A DNA stretch of 12,816 bases, taken from assembly GCA_039961675.1 (NCBI GenBank), contig JABRWC010000168.1:1-12816 (forward strand). The letters run 5' to 3'. This DNA is from JABRWC01 sp039961675 (GTDB taxonomy: Bacteria > Planctomycetota > Phycisphaerae > UBA1845 > Fen-1342). Below the pieces are notes generated by a model. It searched no databases. It saw nothing but the letters and a program-made list of their open reading frames with translations, and had not been told where the DNA came from. Made by a program: the position numbers and the translations under genes. Shown piece by piece: positions 6,423-12,816 of the stretch (positions are counted from its first letter, which is position 1; each line of letters opens with the position of its first letter).

Positions 6423-8300
6423 ATGCGTATTCAAGCCAAGGTCATGCTCTTCGTGCTCGTTGTTTCGGCGGCTTCGGCCGGCACGTCGTACTTCGTACAG
6501 CGCGCGATCATGTTCCCCGGGTTCCTGCGCGTCGAGCAGGACGCCGCAATGGACGGCCTGTCGCGCTGCCAGCACGCGTTAACGCGCGACGCGCAGTTTC
6601 TGGCGGATTCGGCCGCGGACTACGGGGGCTGGGACGACACGTACCGGTTCATCGAGGACCTCAACGAAGAGTACCGGACGGCGAACCTGATCCCCGAGAC
6701 GTTCACGAACCTGCAACTGAACCTGTTCGCGTTCGTGCGCTCCGACCGCTCGCTGGCGTGGGGTGAGTTTCGCGACGCCGAGGGGGAGTTGATCGAGGCG
6801 TCTGAAGTGCTGGCGAGACTGACGGCGCCGGGGTCCGGACTAATCCGGCACGATGACCCGGCGTCCAAGCGCGGAGGCATCGTGCAAACCGATCTCGGAC
6901 CGATGCTGATCGGCTCCGCGGCAATCACAACCAGCGACCGAAATGGCGAGATCCGCGGCGCGGTGCTGATGGGCCGCTTCATCAACGCCGCGACGGTCGC
7001 GGAGCTGACGGACCGCACACGGGTGGCCGCCGTTCTGCATCCGCTTTCGAGCGTTCCCGAAGCAGACGCGGAAGCGTTGCGGCATCTGTCGGCGCAGCAG
7101 CCGATCTGGGCGCGACGCGGCGGTGACGCGCTGCAAGTCTTCGCGCTGGTGCCGGACATGGCTGGCCAACCGGCGCTGCTGCTGCGGGCAGACCAGCCGC
7201 TAACGATCAGCCGCCGCGGCGAGGCCGCCGCACGGCTGGCGGCAATGAACTCTCTCGGCGGCGGGCTGGCGCTGGCGGCGATCATGTGGATCGGCCTGTC
7301 GCGACTGATCGTGGAACCTTTGTCGCAGCTCACCCGGCACGCCGTGCGCGTGGGCACGACCAACGACCTGACGGCGCGCCTGAACGTGCGCGGACGCGAC
7401 GAGATCAGCATCCTGGCGCGCGAGTTCAACGGCATGGTCGACAGGCTGGCCGACGCCCGGGCCCAAATGCTTGAGATGGCGCACCGGGCGGGCAAGTCCG
7501 AGGTCGCCCGCAGCGTGCTGCACAACATCGGCAACGTCCTGAACACCGTGAACGTTTCCGCCAGCACGGTGCTCGATCGGCTGCACAAATCCGAAGTGGG
7601 CACGCTCGGTGTCGCGGCGCAAATGATCCACGAACGGCGCGCGGACCTGGCCGCGTTTGTGACCGCAGACGAGCGCGGCAAGCACCTGCCTGCGTTCCTG
7701 AACGAGCTGGCGCAGCACCTGGCCGCCGAACAGCAGACGCTGCTGAACGAGATGAACAGCCTGCTGGAGGCGCTGGGCCACATTCGCAGCGTACTCGATT
7801 CGCAGGAGAGTCACGCTCGGGCCAACGGCGTACTGGAGAAGCTCGATCCGGCAAAGGCGGTCGAACAGGCCCTGGCGCTGGTGCGCGAGTCGCTGGAGAG
7901 ACATCACGTCACCGTGGAGCGCGAATTCGCCGCCGTCGAGCCGCTGGAGCTGGACCGGCATCGCGTGCTCCAGATCCTGGTGAACTTGCTCACCAACGCG
8001 ATCCAAGCGGTCAAGGCCGGCCGCGAGGACGGTCGGCTGATCCACGTCTCGTTGCAGCGCAGCGCCGTGGGGCTGGAGATTCGCGTGCAGGACAACGGCG
8101 AAGGTATCGACCCGCAGAATCTGGAGCGCGTCTTCGCCTACGGCTACTCGACGCGACCGGGCGGTTCTGGCGTCGGGCTGCACAGCGCGGCGAACCTGGC
8201 CCGCGAGATGCGCGGCTCGCTCACGGGCGCCAGTGACGGCATCGGTCGCGGTGCGACGTTTACGCTGACGCTGCCGATGCTCCAGGAGTGCGCCTCATGA
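6423..8300 (+). CDS. Membrane sensor histidine kinase (CHASE4-HAMP-HATPase)
   Basis: 625 residues from the chosen ATG. Residues 5-27 and 274-295 are membrane segments enclosing a periplasmic CHASE4-type sensor domain (RDAQFLADSAADYGGWDD near 55-72, then SDRSLAWG and a GGIVQTDLGPMLIGSAAI strand). HAMP spans 295-347. The H-box is the variant LHNIGNVLNTVNVS, with H367 as the likely phosphorylated histidine; it differs from the standard HisKA H-E-L/I-R. The HATPase domain has the N box NLLTNAIQAV (521-530), DNGEG (557-561), FAYGYSTRPGGSGVGLHSA (G2) and GATFTLTLP. The longer frame opening at 6288 adds 45 unrelated residues; ATG 6423 puts the membrane segment at the N-terminus and has a weak GGGGCGG before it. 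The stop overlaps the regulator start (ATGA), so the next gene is its likely phosphorylation partner. The ligand is unknown. Confidence 0.88.
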   Translation: MRIQAKVMLFVLVVSAASAGTSYFVQRAIMFPGFLRVEQDAAMDGLSRCQHALTRDAQFLADSAADYGGWDDTYRFIEDLNEEYRTANLIPETFTNLQLNLFAFVRSDRSLAWGEFRDAEGELIEASEVLARLTAPGSGLIRHDDPASKRGGIVQTDLGPMLIGSAAITTSDRNGEIRGAVLMGRFINAATVAELTDRTRVAAVLHPLSSVPEADAEALRHLSAQQPIWARRGGDALQVFALVPDMAGQPALLLRADQPLTISRRGEAAARLAAMNSLGGGLALAAIMWIGLSRLIVEPLSQLTRHAVRVGTTNDLTARLNVRGRDEISILAREFNGMVDRLADARAQMLEMAHRAGKSEVARSVLHNIGNVLNTVNVSASTVLDRLHKSEVGTLGVAAQMIHERRADLAAFVTADERGKHLPAFLNELAQHLAAEQQTLLNEMNSLLEALGHIRSVLDSQESHARANGVLEKLDPAKAVEQALALVRESLERHHVTVEREFAAVEPLELDRHRVLQILVNLLTNAIQAVKAGREDGRLIHVSLQRSAVGLEIRVQDNGEGIDPQNLERVFAYGYSTRPGGSGVGLHSAANLAREMRGSLTGASDGIGRGATFTLTLPMLQECAS

Positions 8301-10189
8301 GCGCGAACCCGCAACTTCCGGTGCGGCGCCTGCTTGTGATCGACGACAACGCGGCGATCCACGGTGACTTCCGCAAAATCCTCACGCCCACAAGCGCCAC
8401 GGACGCCCTGGACTCGGCGAAGGCGGCGTTTCTGGGCGCGCCGGCGGCGCCGAAGCGCCCGGCGCGCGGCAGCTTCTCGCTCGACGCAGCGCTCCAGGGC
8501 CGCGAGGGCGTCGAGCTGGCGGCGGCGGCGGTTCGCGCGGGCGCGCCCTATCTGGTCGCGTTCGTGGACATGCGGATGCCGCCGGGATTGGACGGCGTGC
8601 AGACGATACACGAGTTGTGGCGGGTGGACCCGGAGTTGCAGGTCGTGATCTGCACGGCGTATTCGGACCAGGCGCTCGATAAGCTGGCGGACGAGCTCGG
8701 GCGCAGCGACCAGCTTCTGATTCTCAAGAAGCCCTTCGATCCGGCGGAGGTCTACCAGCTCGCCGAGGCGCTGAGCCGCAAACGGCTGGCGCAGCAAGCG
8801 GCGGCGATGAAGCTCGACGAGCTCGAGCGGCTGGTGCGCGAACGCACGGCCGAGATCGAGCACGCGATGCTGCACGACAAGCTGACCGGCCTGCCCAACC
8901 GCACGCAGGTGCTGACGCGGCTGGAGGCGTGCATGCAGCGCCGGCCGCGCGCCGACCAGGCCTTCGCCGTGCTGTTCATCGATCTGGACGGCTTCAAACT
9001 TGTCAACGACAGCCTCGGGCACGAAGTCGGCGACCTGCTGCTGATCGAGGTTGCCGGCCGGCTGCGGAACAGCTTGCGCGCAAGCGACCTGGTCGCCTAT
9101 TCCACCATGCCAGCACGCCTCGGCGGCGACGAGTTCATCGTCCTGCTGGAAGACCTGCGCCAGGGACGCGATTCGGCGCGCGTCGCGGAGCGCCTGTTGC
9201 GCGCGCTGGCCGAGCCGTATGAAATCGCCGGGAACCGCCTGTTGCTCTCGGCCAGCGTCGGCGTCACGACCAGCGAACGAACGTACGAGCGCCCGATCGA
9301 CATGATCCGTGACGCCGACACCGCCATGTACCGGGCGAAGGCCGCCGGCCGCGGGCGCTACGTGTTGTTCGACCAGGCGATGCACGAGGAGGTCATGCGG
9401 CGGCTCTCGCTCGAGACCGCCCTGCGGCACGCGGTGAGCCAGGACGAGCTATACGTGGCGTACCAGCCGATCATCAACCTTGCCGCCGGCGAGCTTGCGG
9501 GATTCGAGGCATTGGTGCGCTGGAACCACCCCAAGTACGGCTCCGTGCCGGCCAATGAACTGGTCTCGGTGGCCGAGGAGACCGGGCTGATCCAGCAGCT
9601 CACCGACAACGTGCTGCGCGCGGCCGCCGGGCAACTGGCACGCTGGCAGGCGGCATACAACAGGGGGAGGGAGCTGGTGGTCAGCGTCAACCTCTCGCCG
9701 CGCCTGCTGCTCGACCCGGAGACCGTCAATCGCATCGTGGGCACGATCCGGGAAATCGGCATCGCACCCAAGTCGATGGCGTTCGAGATCACCGAAACGA
9801 TGGTCCTCAGCGACCGCGGTTGCTCGCGTTCGGCGTTCGACGCGCTTCAGCAGACGGGCATCTGGGTGCATCTGGACGACTTCGGCACCGGGTACTCGTC
9901 GCTGAGCTGCCTGTACCGCTGGCCGTTCAGCGGCTTGAAAATCGACCGCGAGTTCGTGCGCGAGGCGTGCGCGCGGCGCGAACACAGCATTGTGCTGCGG
10001 GCGATCGTCGACATCGCGCGCGCGTTCGGGCTACGCGTCATCGCCGAGGGCGTCGAGACCACCGAGCAGCACGAGCTGCTCAAGGAGCTGCGGGTCGAGT
10101 ACGGGCAGGGCTACCTGTATGGCAAGCCGTGCAGCGCCGCCGAGGCCGAGTCGCTGTTGATGGACATGCCGACGCTATGCCACGCTTGA
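8297..10189 (+). CDS. Response regulator with GGDEF and EAL domains (c-di-GMP turnover)
   Basis: 630 residues. REC domain 1-160: acidic pair D16-D17, phospho-acceptor D91 (FVDMRMPPGLDG), T120 and K144 (LKKPFD), with an extra Ala/Pro-rich loop at about 45-80. A short coiled linker (165-190, ERLVRERTAEIEHAM) leads to GGDEF (about 191-360). The active site RLGGDEF at 274-280 is intact, so diguanylate cyclase activity is possible. EAL (about 370-620) has E404-A-L, NLSPRLL, EITET, LDDFGTGYSS (D527/D528), LKID, AEGVET and GQGYLYGKP, all catalytic residues for phosphodiesterase activity. A bifunctional enzyme gated by the upstream kinase is the natural reading. Odd point: six extra residues (YSTMPA) sit between the RASD I-site-like motif (261-264) and GGDEF. 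ATG 8297 is chosen over ATG 8288 because it gives the 4-bp overlap with the kinase stop. Confidence 0.92.
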   Translation: MSANPQLPVRRLLVIDDNAAIHGDFRKILTPTSATDALDSAKAAFLGAPAAPKRPARGSFSLDAALQGREGVELAAAAVRAGAPYLVAFVDMRMPPGLDGVQTIHELWRVDPELQVVICTAYSDQALDKLADELGRSDQLLILKKPFDPAEVYQLAEALSRKRLAQQAAAMKLDELERLVRERTAEIEHAMLHDKLTGLPNRTQVLTRLEACMQRRPRADQAFAVLFIDLDGFKLVNDSLGHEVGDLLLIEVAGRLRNSLRASDLVAYSTMPARLGGDEFIVLLEDLRQGRDSARVAERLLRALAEPYEIAGNRLLLSASVGVTTSERTYERPIDMIRDADTAMYRAKAAGRGRYVLFDQAMHEEVMRRLSLETALRHAVSQDELYVAYQPIINLAAGELAGFEALVRWNHPKYGSVPANELVSVAEETGLIQQLTDNVLRAAAGQLARWQAAYNRGRELVVSVNLSPRLLLDPETVNRIVGTIREIGIAPKSMAFEITETMVLSDRGCSRSAFDALQQTGIWVHLDDFGTGYSSLSCLYRWPFSGLKIDREFVREACARREHSIVLRAIVDIARAFGLRVIAEGVETTEQHELLKELRVEYGQGYLYGKPCSAAEAESLLMDMPTLCHA

Positions 10190-11571
10190 GACACGCCTTG
10201 CTGTCGCCGCGCCGCACAGCGCAGCGCATGCTCGCCGCCCTCGGCCTGGCGGCGGCCGCGGCCGCGCAGCAGACCGATCCCGCCGAAGCCCCGCCGCAGG
10301 ACCAGGTGCTCGCGACGCAGCCCGCTTCGCAGCCGGCCAGCCGGCCGGCGGACGACGAGCCGGCGCCGGACAAAGCGCCCCGCGCGTGGTACGAAGCCGA
10401 GCGCCTCACCGGCGACTGGGGCGGCGTGCGGCCGTGGCTGGAAGAGCACGGCATCACCTTTGACTCCACGTTCAGCACGTACTACCAGCACGTGGCGCGC
10501 GGCGGCCTCCAGACCCACAACGCGCACACGATCATCGGGGTGAACGACTTCGAGCTGACGCTGGACCTCGGGAAGATGAAGGTCCTGCCCGGGGGCAGGC
10601 TCTACCTGTGGGGCTCGAACGCCTGGGGCGAAAGCCCGAGCACGCGCGGCTGGACCGGCGACCTGTTCTGGGTCAACGGCGCCGAGGTCGGCGACCGGCC
10701 GATCGACGTTCACGAACTGTGGTACGAACAGAGCTTCCTGGATGACAAGGTGCAGGTGCGCTTCGGCAAGATTTCGCTGCCGATGTCGTTCGACACCAAC
10801 GAGTTCGCCAACTGGCCCTCGCGCGACTTTGTCAACTACGGCCTGAACAACGCCCCCAACATCCCGTTCCCGGCGTTCGCATTCGGCGCACTCGGCGCGC
10901 AGGCGTTCATCCGGCCGTGCGATTTGTTCTACTTCGGCGCCGGCGCCGCCGACGCCGAAGGCGATTTCCGCGAGACCGGGCTGCGCACGGGGCTGCACGG
11001 TCCGGCGCATTTCTTCGGCATCTTCGAGGCGGGCCTGACGCCGACGTTCGAGACGCCGCTCGGGAAGCTGCCCGGACACTATCGCGCGGGTCTGTGGTAC
11101 GACCCGACGGTCAAGGAGGAGTTCTTCAACGATCTCGACGGACGACGTGAAATCCCGCTGAAAAACGGCGACGTTGGCTTCTATGTCAACCTCGATCAGC
11201 AGCTCTGGCGCGAGGCGCCAAGCGACCCGAACGACGCGCAAGGGCTGGGCGTCTTCGCGCGCTACGGCCATGCCAACGACGACGTGAACTGGATCGAACA
11301 CTTCTGGAGCGTCGGCGGGCAGTACCGCGGGCCGATCCCCACGCGCGATGAAGATGTGCTCGGCGTCGGCGTCGCTCAAGGGTTGCTCAGTCCCAACTTG
11401 AGCAAGATCGGGCTCGACCCGCACCATGAGACGGTCATCGAGGCGTACTACAGCATCCAGCTCTTTCCCTGGCTGACGGTTTCGCCGGACTTTCAGTGGA
11501 TTCTGCGTCCAGGCGGAGAGAACGGCCGCGACGCCTTCGTCGCCGGTCTGCGGCTGACAATGAGTTTCTGA
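10177..11571 (+). CDS. OprB-family carbohydrate-selective outer-membrane porin
   Basis: 464 residues. A basic N-terminus (MPRLRHALLSPRRTAQR) and hydrophobic MLAALGLAAAAAA (18-30) form a signal peptide, probably cut around AAA-QQ. A Pro/Ala/Asp-rich linker follows (33-68). The mature domain opens with the OprB hallmark ERLTGDWGGVRPWLEEHGITF (75-95). Alternating beta strands end in the aromatic outer-membrane signal RLTMSF. Family motifs include YLWGSNAWGE, WYEQSF and VRFGKISLP near strands that carry porin conserved residues. OprB channels pass sugars across the outer membrane. Its start lies 13 bp inside the end of the c-di-GMP regulator gene, so translation is probably coupled. ATG at 10228 would give a shorter signal peptide and is an alternative. 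Substrate specificity cannot be read. Confidence 0.88.
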   Translation: MPRLRHALLSPRRTAQRMLAALGLAAAAAAQQTDPAEAPPQDQVLATQPASQPASRPADDEPAPDKAPRAWYEAERLTGDWGGVRPWLEEHGITFDSTFSTYYQHVARGGLQTHNAHTIIGVNDFELTLDLGKMKVLPGGRLYLWGSNAWGESPSTRGWTGDLFWVNGAEVGDRPIDVHELWYEQSFLDDKVQVRFGKISLPMSFDTNEFANWPSRDFVNYGLNNAPNIPFPAFAFGALGAQAFIRPCDLFYFGAGAADAEGDFRETGLRTGLHGPAHFFGIFEAGLTPTFETPLGKLPGHYRAGLWYDPTVKEEFFNDLDGRREIPLKNGDVGFYVNLDQQLWREAPSDPNDAQGLGVFARYGHANDDVNWIEHFWSVGGQYRGPIPTRDEDVLGVGVAQGLLSPNLSKIGLDPHHETVIEAYYSIQLFPWLTVSPDFQWILRPGGENGRDAFVAGLRLTMSF

Positions 11572-11587
11572 TCAACGGGAGAATGTC

Positions 11588-11761
11588 ATGACACGACCGA
11601 TACGCAAGCGGATGTGGCTCATGGTCGCGACGTTTGGGATTGGCAGCCTGTTGAGCACCTGCGCCACCAGCGTGCGCGACGCCGTGGTTTCCGGCGCAAT
11701 GGACTTCCTCACCGCCGCCACGACGACCGCGCTCGGCGGGATCCTCGGCGTGGAAGCCTGA
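11588..11761 (+). CDS. 57-residue lipoprotein-like peptide after the porin
   Basis: Begins MTRPIRKRMWLMVATFGIG and ends in TTTALGGILGVEA. Basic residues (R3, R6, K7, R8) precede a hydrophobic stretch (10-22) ending LLSTC, which looks like a lipobox with an unusual threonine before C25. The mature part is only 33 residues: TSVRDAVVSGAMDFLTAA, then a hydrophobic tail. GGGAG lies 6 nt before the ATG, and the gene starts 16 bp after the porin stop, so it is the fourth gene of the operon. Small cysteine-bearing peptides with a VRDAVVSG..DF segment seem to recur in planctomycetes, but I cannot name a family and no function is proposed. Confidence 0.65.
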   Translation: MTRPIRKRMWLMVATFGIGSLLSTCATSVRDAVVSGAMDFLTAATTTALGGILGVEA

Positions 11762-11764
11762 TTC

Positions 11765-11792
11765 CGCGGCGCAAACCACGAGGCGCGCCGCG
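11765..11792 (+). terminator. GC hairpin after the sensor-porin operon
   Basis: CGCGGCGC (11765-11772) pairs perfectly with GCGCCGCG (11785-11792) around a 12-nt loop, 4 bp after the stop of the small peptide gene. No T-run follows, so it may be a weak or non-classical terminator or a 3' stability hairpin. The remaining 200 bp up to mscL hold no gene and no convincing promoter that I can see. Confidence 0.4.
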
Positions 11793-11995
11793 CAAGACCG
11801 GCCGGCGTGACATACCCGGATTCGGTTGACGGTGCGGCGGCGTACAATCGCCGGCACGACCCCCGTGCCGCAGTGTCCCAACACACTCCGATCGCGGTAT
11901 GCTGCCGCGGCGCGGGTGAAGACGGCCCCCGCCGGGTCTTGGCGCGCGGCGCCGCGCAGACCCATTCAAGTCTCAGCCGTCATGGGAGCCCTCAA

Positions 11996-12403
11996 GTGAT
12001 CGCCATCGTCAAGGAATTCCGGGAGTTCGCGATCCGCGGCAACGTGGTCGACATGGCCGTCGGCATCATCATCGGGGCCGCGTTCGGGAAGGTCGTCAGC
12101 GCGCTCGTCGAGAAAGTGCTGATGCCGCCGCTCGGGTACCTTATGAACGGCGTGGACTTCTCGAACCTGGCCATCCCGCTGCCCGCGCGCGGAGCGAACG
12201 GAGAGCCCGTGCTGATCGGCTATGGCGACTTCATCAACACGGTAATCAATTTCATCATCGTCGCATTCGCGCTCTTTATTGTCATCAAGGCCATGAACAC
12301 GCTGAAGAAACAGACCGAGGCCGCCGCGCCTCCGGCGCCGCCGGCGCCGCCGGCCGACGTCCAGTTGCTGACAGAAATCCGCGACCTTCTCCGGAAGGCG
12401 TAG
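11996..12403 (+). CDS. mscL: Large-conductance mechanosensitive channel MscL
   Basis: 135 residues, against 136 in E. coli. The N-terminal helix and first membrane segment read IVKEFREFAIRGNVVDMAVG and IIIGAAFGKVVSALV. The conserved MPPLGYLMNGVDF turn follows. The second segment (about 78-98) is FINTVINFIIVAFALFIVIKAMN. The C-terminus has a Pro/Ala linker (APPAPPAPPA) and the cytoplasmic bundle LLTEIRDLLRKA. MscL is a homopentameric pore in the inner membrane that opens under osmotic downshock. The start is GTG at 11996, with GGGAG 7 nt upstream; the frame is open further upstream to 11807 but that part has no MscL homology. A single-gene unit convergent with the next gene. Confidence 0.97.
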   Translation: MIAIVKEFREFAIRGNVVDMAVGIIIGAAFGKVVSALVEKVLMPPLGYLMNGVDFSNLAIPLPARGANGEPVLIGYGDFINTVINFIIVAFALFIVIKAMNTLKKQTEAAAPPAPPAPPADVQLLTEIRDLLRKA

Positions 12404-12439
12404 AAGTCCGTCAGCACACGCCGAATGCCGCCGTTCGCA

Positions 12440-12463
12440 GCGCTGGAGCTGCATCTCCAGCGC
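12440..12463. terminator. Perfect 9-bp hairpin between convergent genes
   Basis: GCGCTGGAG (12440-12448), loop CTGCAT, then CTCCAGCGC (12455-12463). It lies 36 bp after the mscL stop. There is no T-tract on either side. As the first hairpin downstream of mscL and also within reach of the opposing gene, it may work in both directions. Confidence 0.45.
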
Positions 12464-12472
12464 AGAGCCCTA

Positions 12473-12491
12473 TTCGCGCGCCGCGCGCGAA
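12473..12491. terminator. Second hairpin in the mscL/NagB-like intergenic region
   Basis: TTCGCGCG (12473-12480), 3-nt loop CCG, then CGCGCGAA (12484-12491), a perfect 8-bp stem only 9 bp beyond the previous one. The pair of hairpins fits a bidirectional termination zone, but the lack of T-runs keeps confidence low. Confidence 0.4.
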
Positions 12492-12573
12492 GGGAATCAA
12501 GTGACCCGTGACAGGTAACAGGCGACCGAAGACCGCCAACCGTGTGTATTTGTCCCCTGCCAGCTACCGCCCG

Positions 12574-12816
12574 TCACTCGTTTGCACGCCACTCCCACCG
12601 CACAAACGCCTCGATCGCCTGGTATTCCGGCAACCCCAGCCGGTCGTAGATGCGCGCCGTTTCCGCGTTGCGGTCCTCGGCGCGCTTCCAGAACTCACGT
12701 GGATCCCACGGCCCGGGAAACAGCGCCTTGTCCTTCTGCGACTCGTGCTTGAAGATCGCCATGCGCTTCCGCTCGACCTCGTCCGGCGAGAGCGGCACGG
12801 CCATATCGATCTCGTC
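12574..12816 (-). CDS. NagB/PIG-L-type protein, C-terminal end (cut by the window)
   Basis: Only the last 80 residues are present; the frame is still open at the right edge, reading DEIDMAVPLS upstream of the first internal ATG. The piece RKRMAIFKHESQKDKALFPG, then DPREFWKRAEDRN and YDRLGLPEYQAIEAFVRW, resembles the C-terminus of the long glucosamine-6-phosphate deaminase-like proteins with a PIG-L deacetylase-like part known in Bacteroidetes and planctomycetes. If right, it acts in amino-sugar breakdown. The active-site regions lie outside the window, so catalytic competence cannot be judged. The ATG at 12804 should not be taken as the start. Confidence 0.6.
   Translation of the reverse strand, partial: DEIDMAVPLSPDEVERKRMAIFKHESQKDKALFPGPWDPREFWKRAEDRNAETARIYDRLGLPEYQAIEAFVRWEWRANE

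Noticed and set aside
10111..11427. 438-codon minus-strand frame opposite the porin gene, and a similar 428-codon one at 8144-9430.
   Set aside because: Typical antisense shadow frames in high-GC coding DNA; their translations are rich in Arg, Val and Ala without domains, while the plus strand encodes clear families.
11838..11861. TTGACG near TACAAT as a promoter for mscL.
   Set aside because: The two hexamers are only 11 bp apart, too close for a sigma70-type promoter.
11807..11995. Upstream extension of mscL to ATG 11807.
   Set aside because: MscL proteins start directly before the KEFREF helix; GTG 11996 has a good ribosome site and gives the normal length.

Overview
The window is 12.8 kb of high-GC bacterial DNA. 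The best guess for the host is a Planctomycetota bacterium, perhaps Phycisphaerae-like. That rests on family resemblance only: decayed RHS-repeat genes, a REC-GGDEF-EAL regulator behind a CHASE4-type kinase, an OprB-type porin followed by a tiny lipoprotein-like peptide, and a NagB/PIG-L-type C-terminus. No rRNA, tRNA or other lineage marker is present. The OprB porin and several lipoprotein or signal peptides imply a cell with an outer membrane.

Layout. (1) 81-2071, minus strand: a compact three-gene operon read from right to left. It encodes an ECF-transporter S component, a small cupin joined by an ATGA overlap, and an exported protein fusing a dual-specificity-phosphatase-like domain (C-X5-R) to a C-terminal cytochrome c'-like haem domain (CKNCH). 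(2) 2215-2677: wreckage of an RHS-repeat gene. (3) 3062-5623, plus strand: a lipoprotein closely resembling plant chlorophyllase, followed 60 bp later by a class I DNA photolyase with antenna and electron-transfer residues in place. (4) 5648-6290: a second RHS wreck in the same orientation. The two wrecks share a 149-bp direct repeat (8 mismatches by eye), so the chlorophyllase/photolyase pair is bracketed by direct repeats. Both repeats carry the same 78/79-bp element with inverted ends, sitting in frame inside the RHS reading frame. (5) 6423-11761, plus strand: a tightly packed signalling/outer-membrane operon of CHASE4-HAMP histidine kinase, REC-GGDEF-EAL regulator (4-bp overlap), OprB porin (13-bp overlap) and a 57-residue lipoprotein-like peptide (16-bp gap), ending at a GC hairpin. 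(6) 11996-12403: the mechanosensitive channel MscL, starting at GTG. (7) 12574-12816, minus strand: the C-terminal end of a NagB/PIG-L-type protein, convergent with mscL and separated from it by two perfect hairpins.

How the genes may work together. The kinase and regulator form a two-component pair that would set c-di-GMP levels; being co-translated with a porin suggests a link to outer-membrane uptake. The chlorophyllase-like esterase and photolyase look like a light-related or pigment-related pair, but this rests only on adjacency and homology. The minus-strand operon mixes a vitamin or small-molecule uptake subunit, a metal-binding cupin and a periplasmic phosphatase-cytochrome, and its joint role is unknown. 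No CRISPR array, integrase, transposase or RNA gene was seen.
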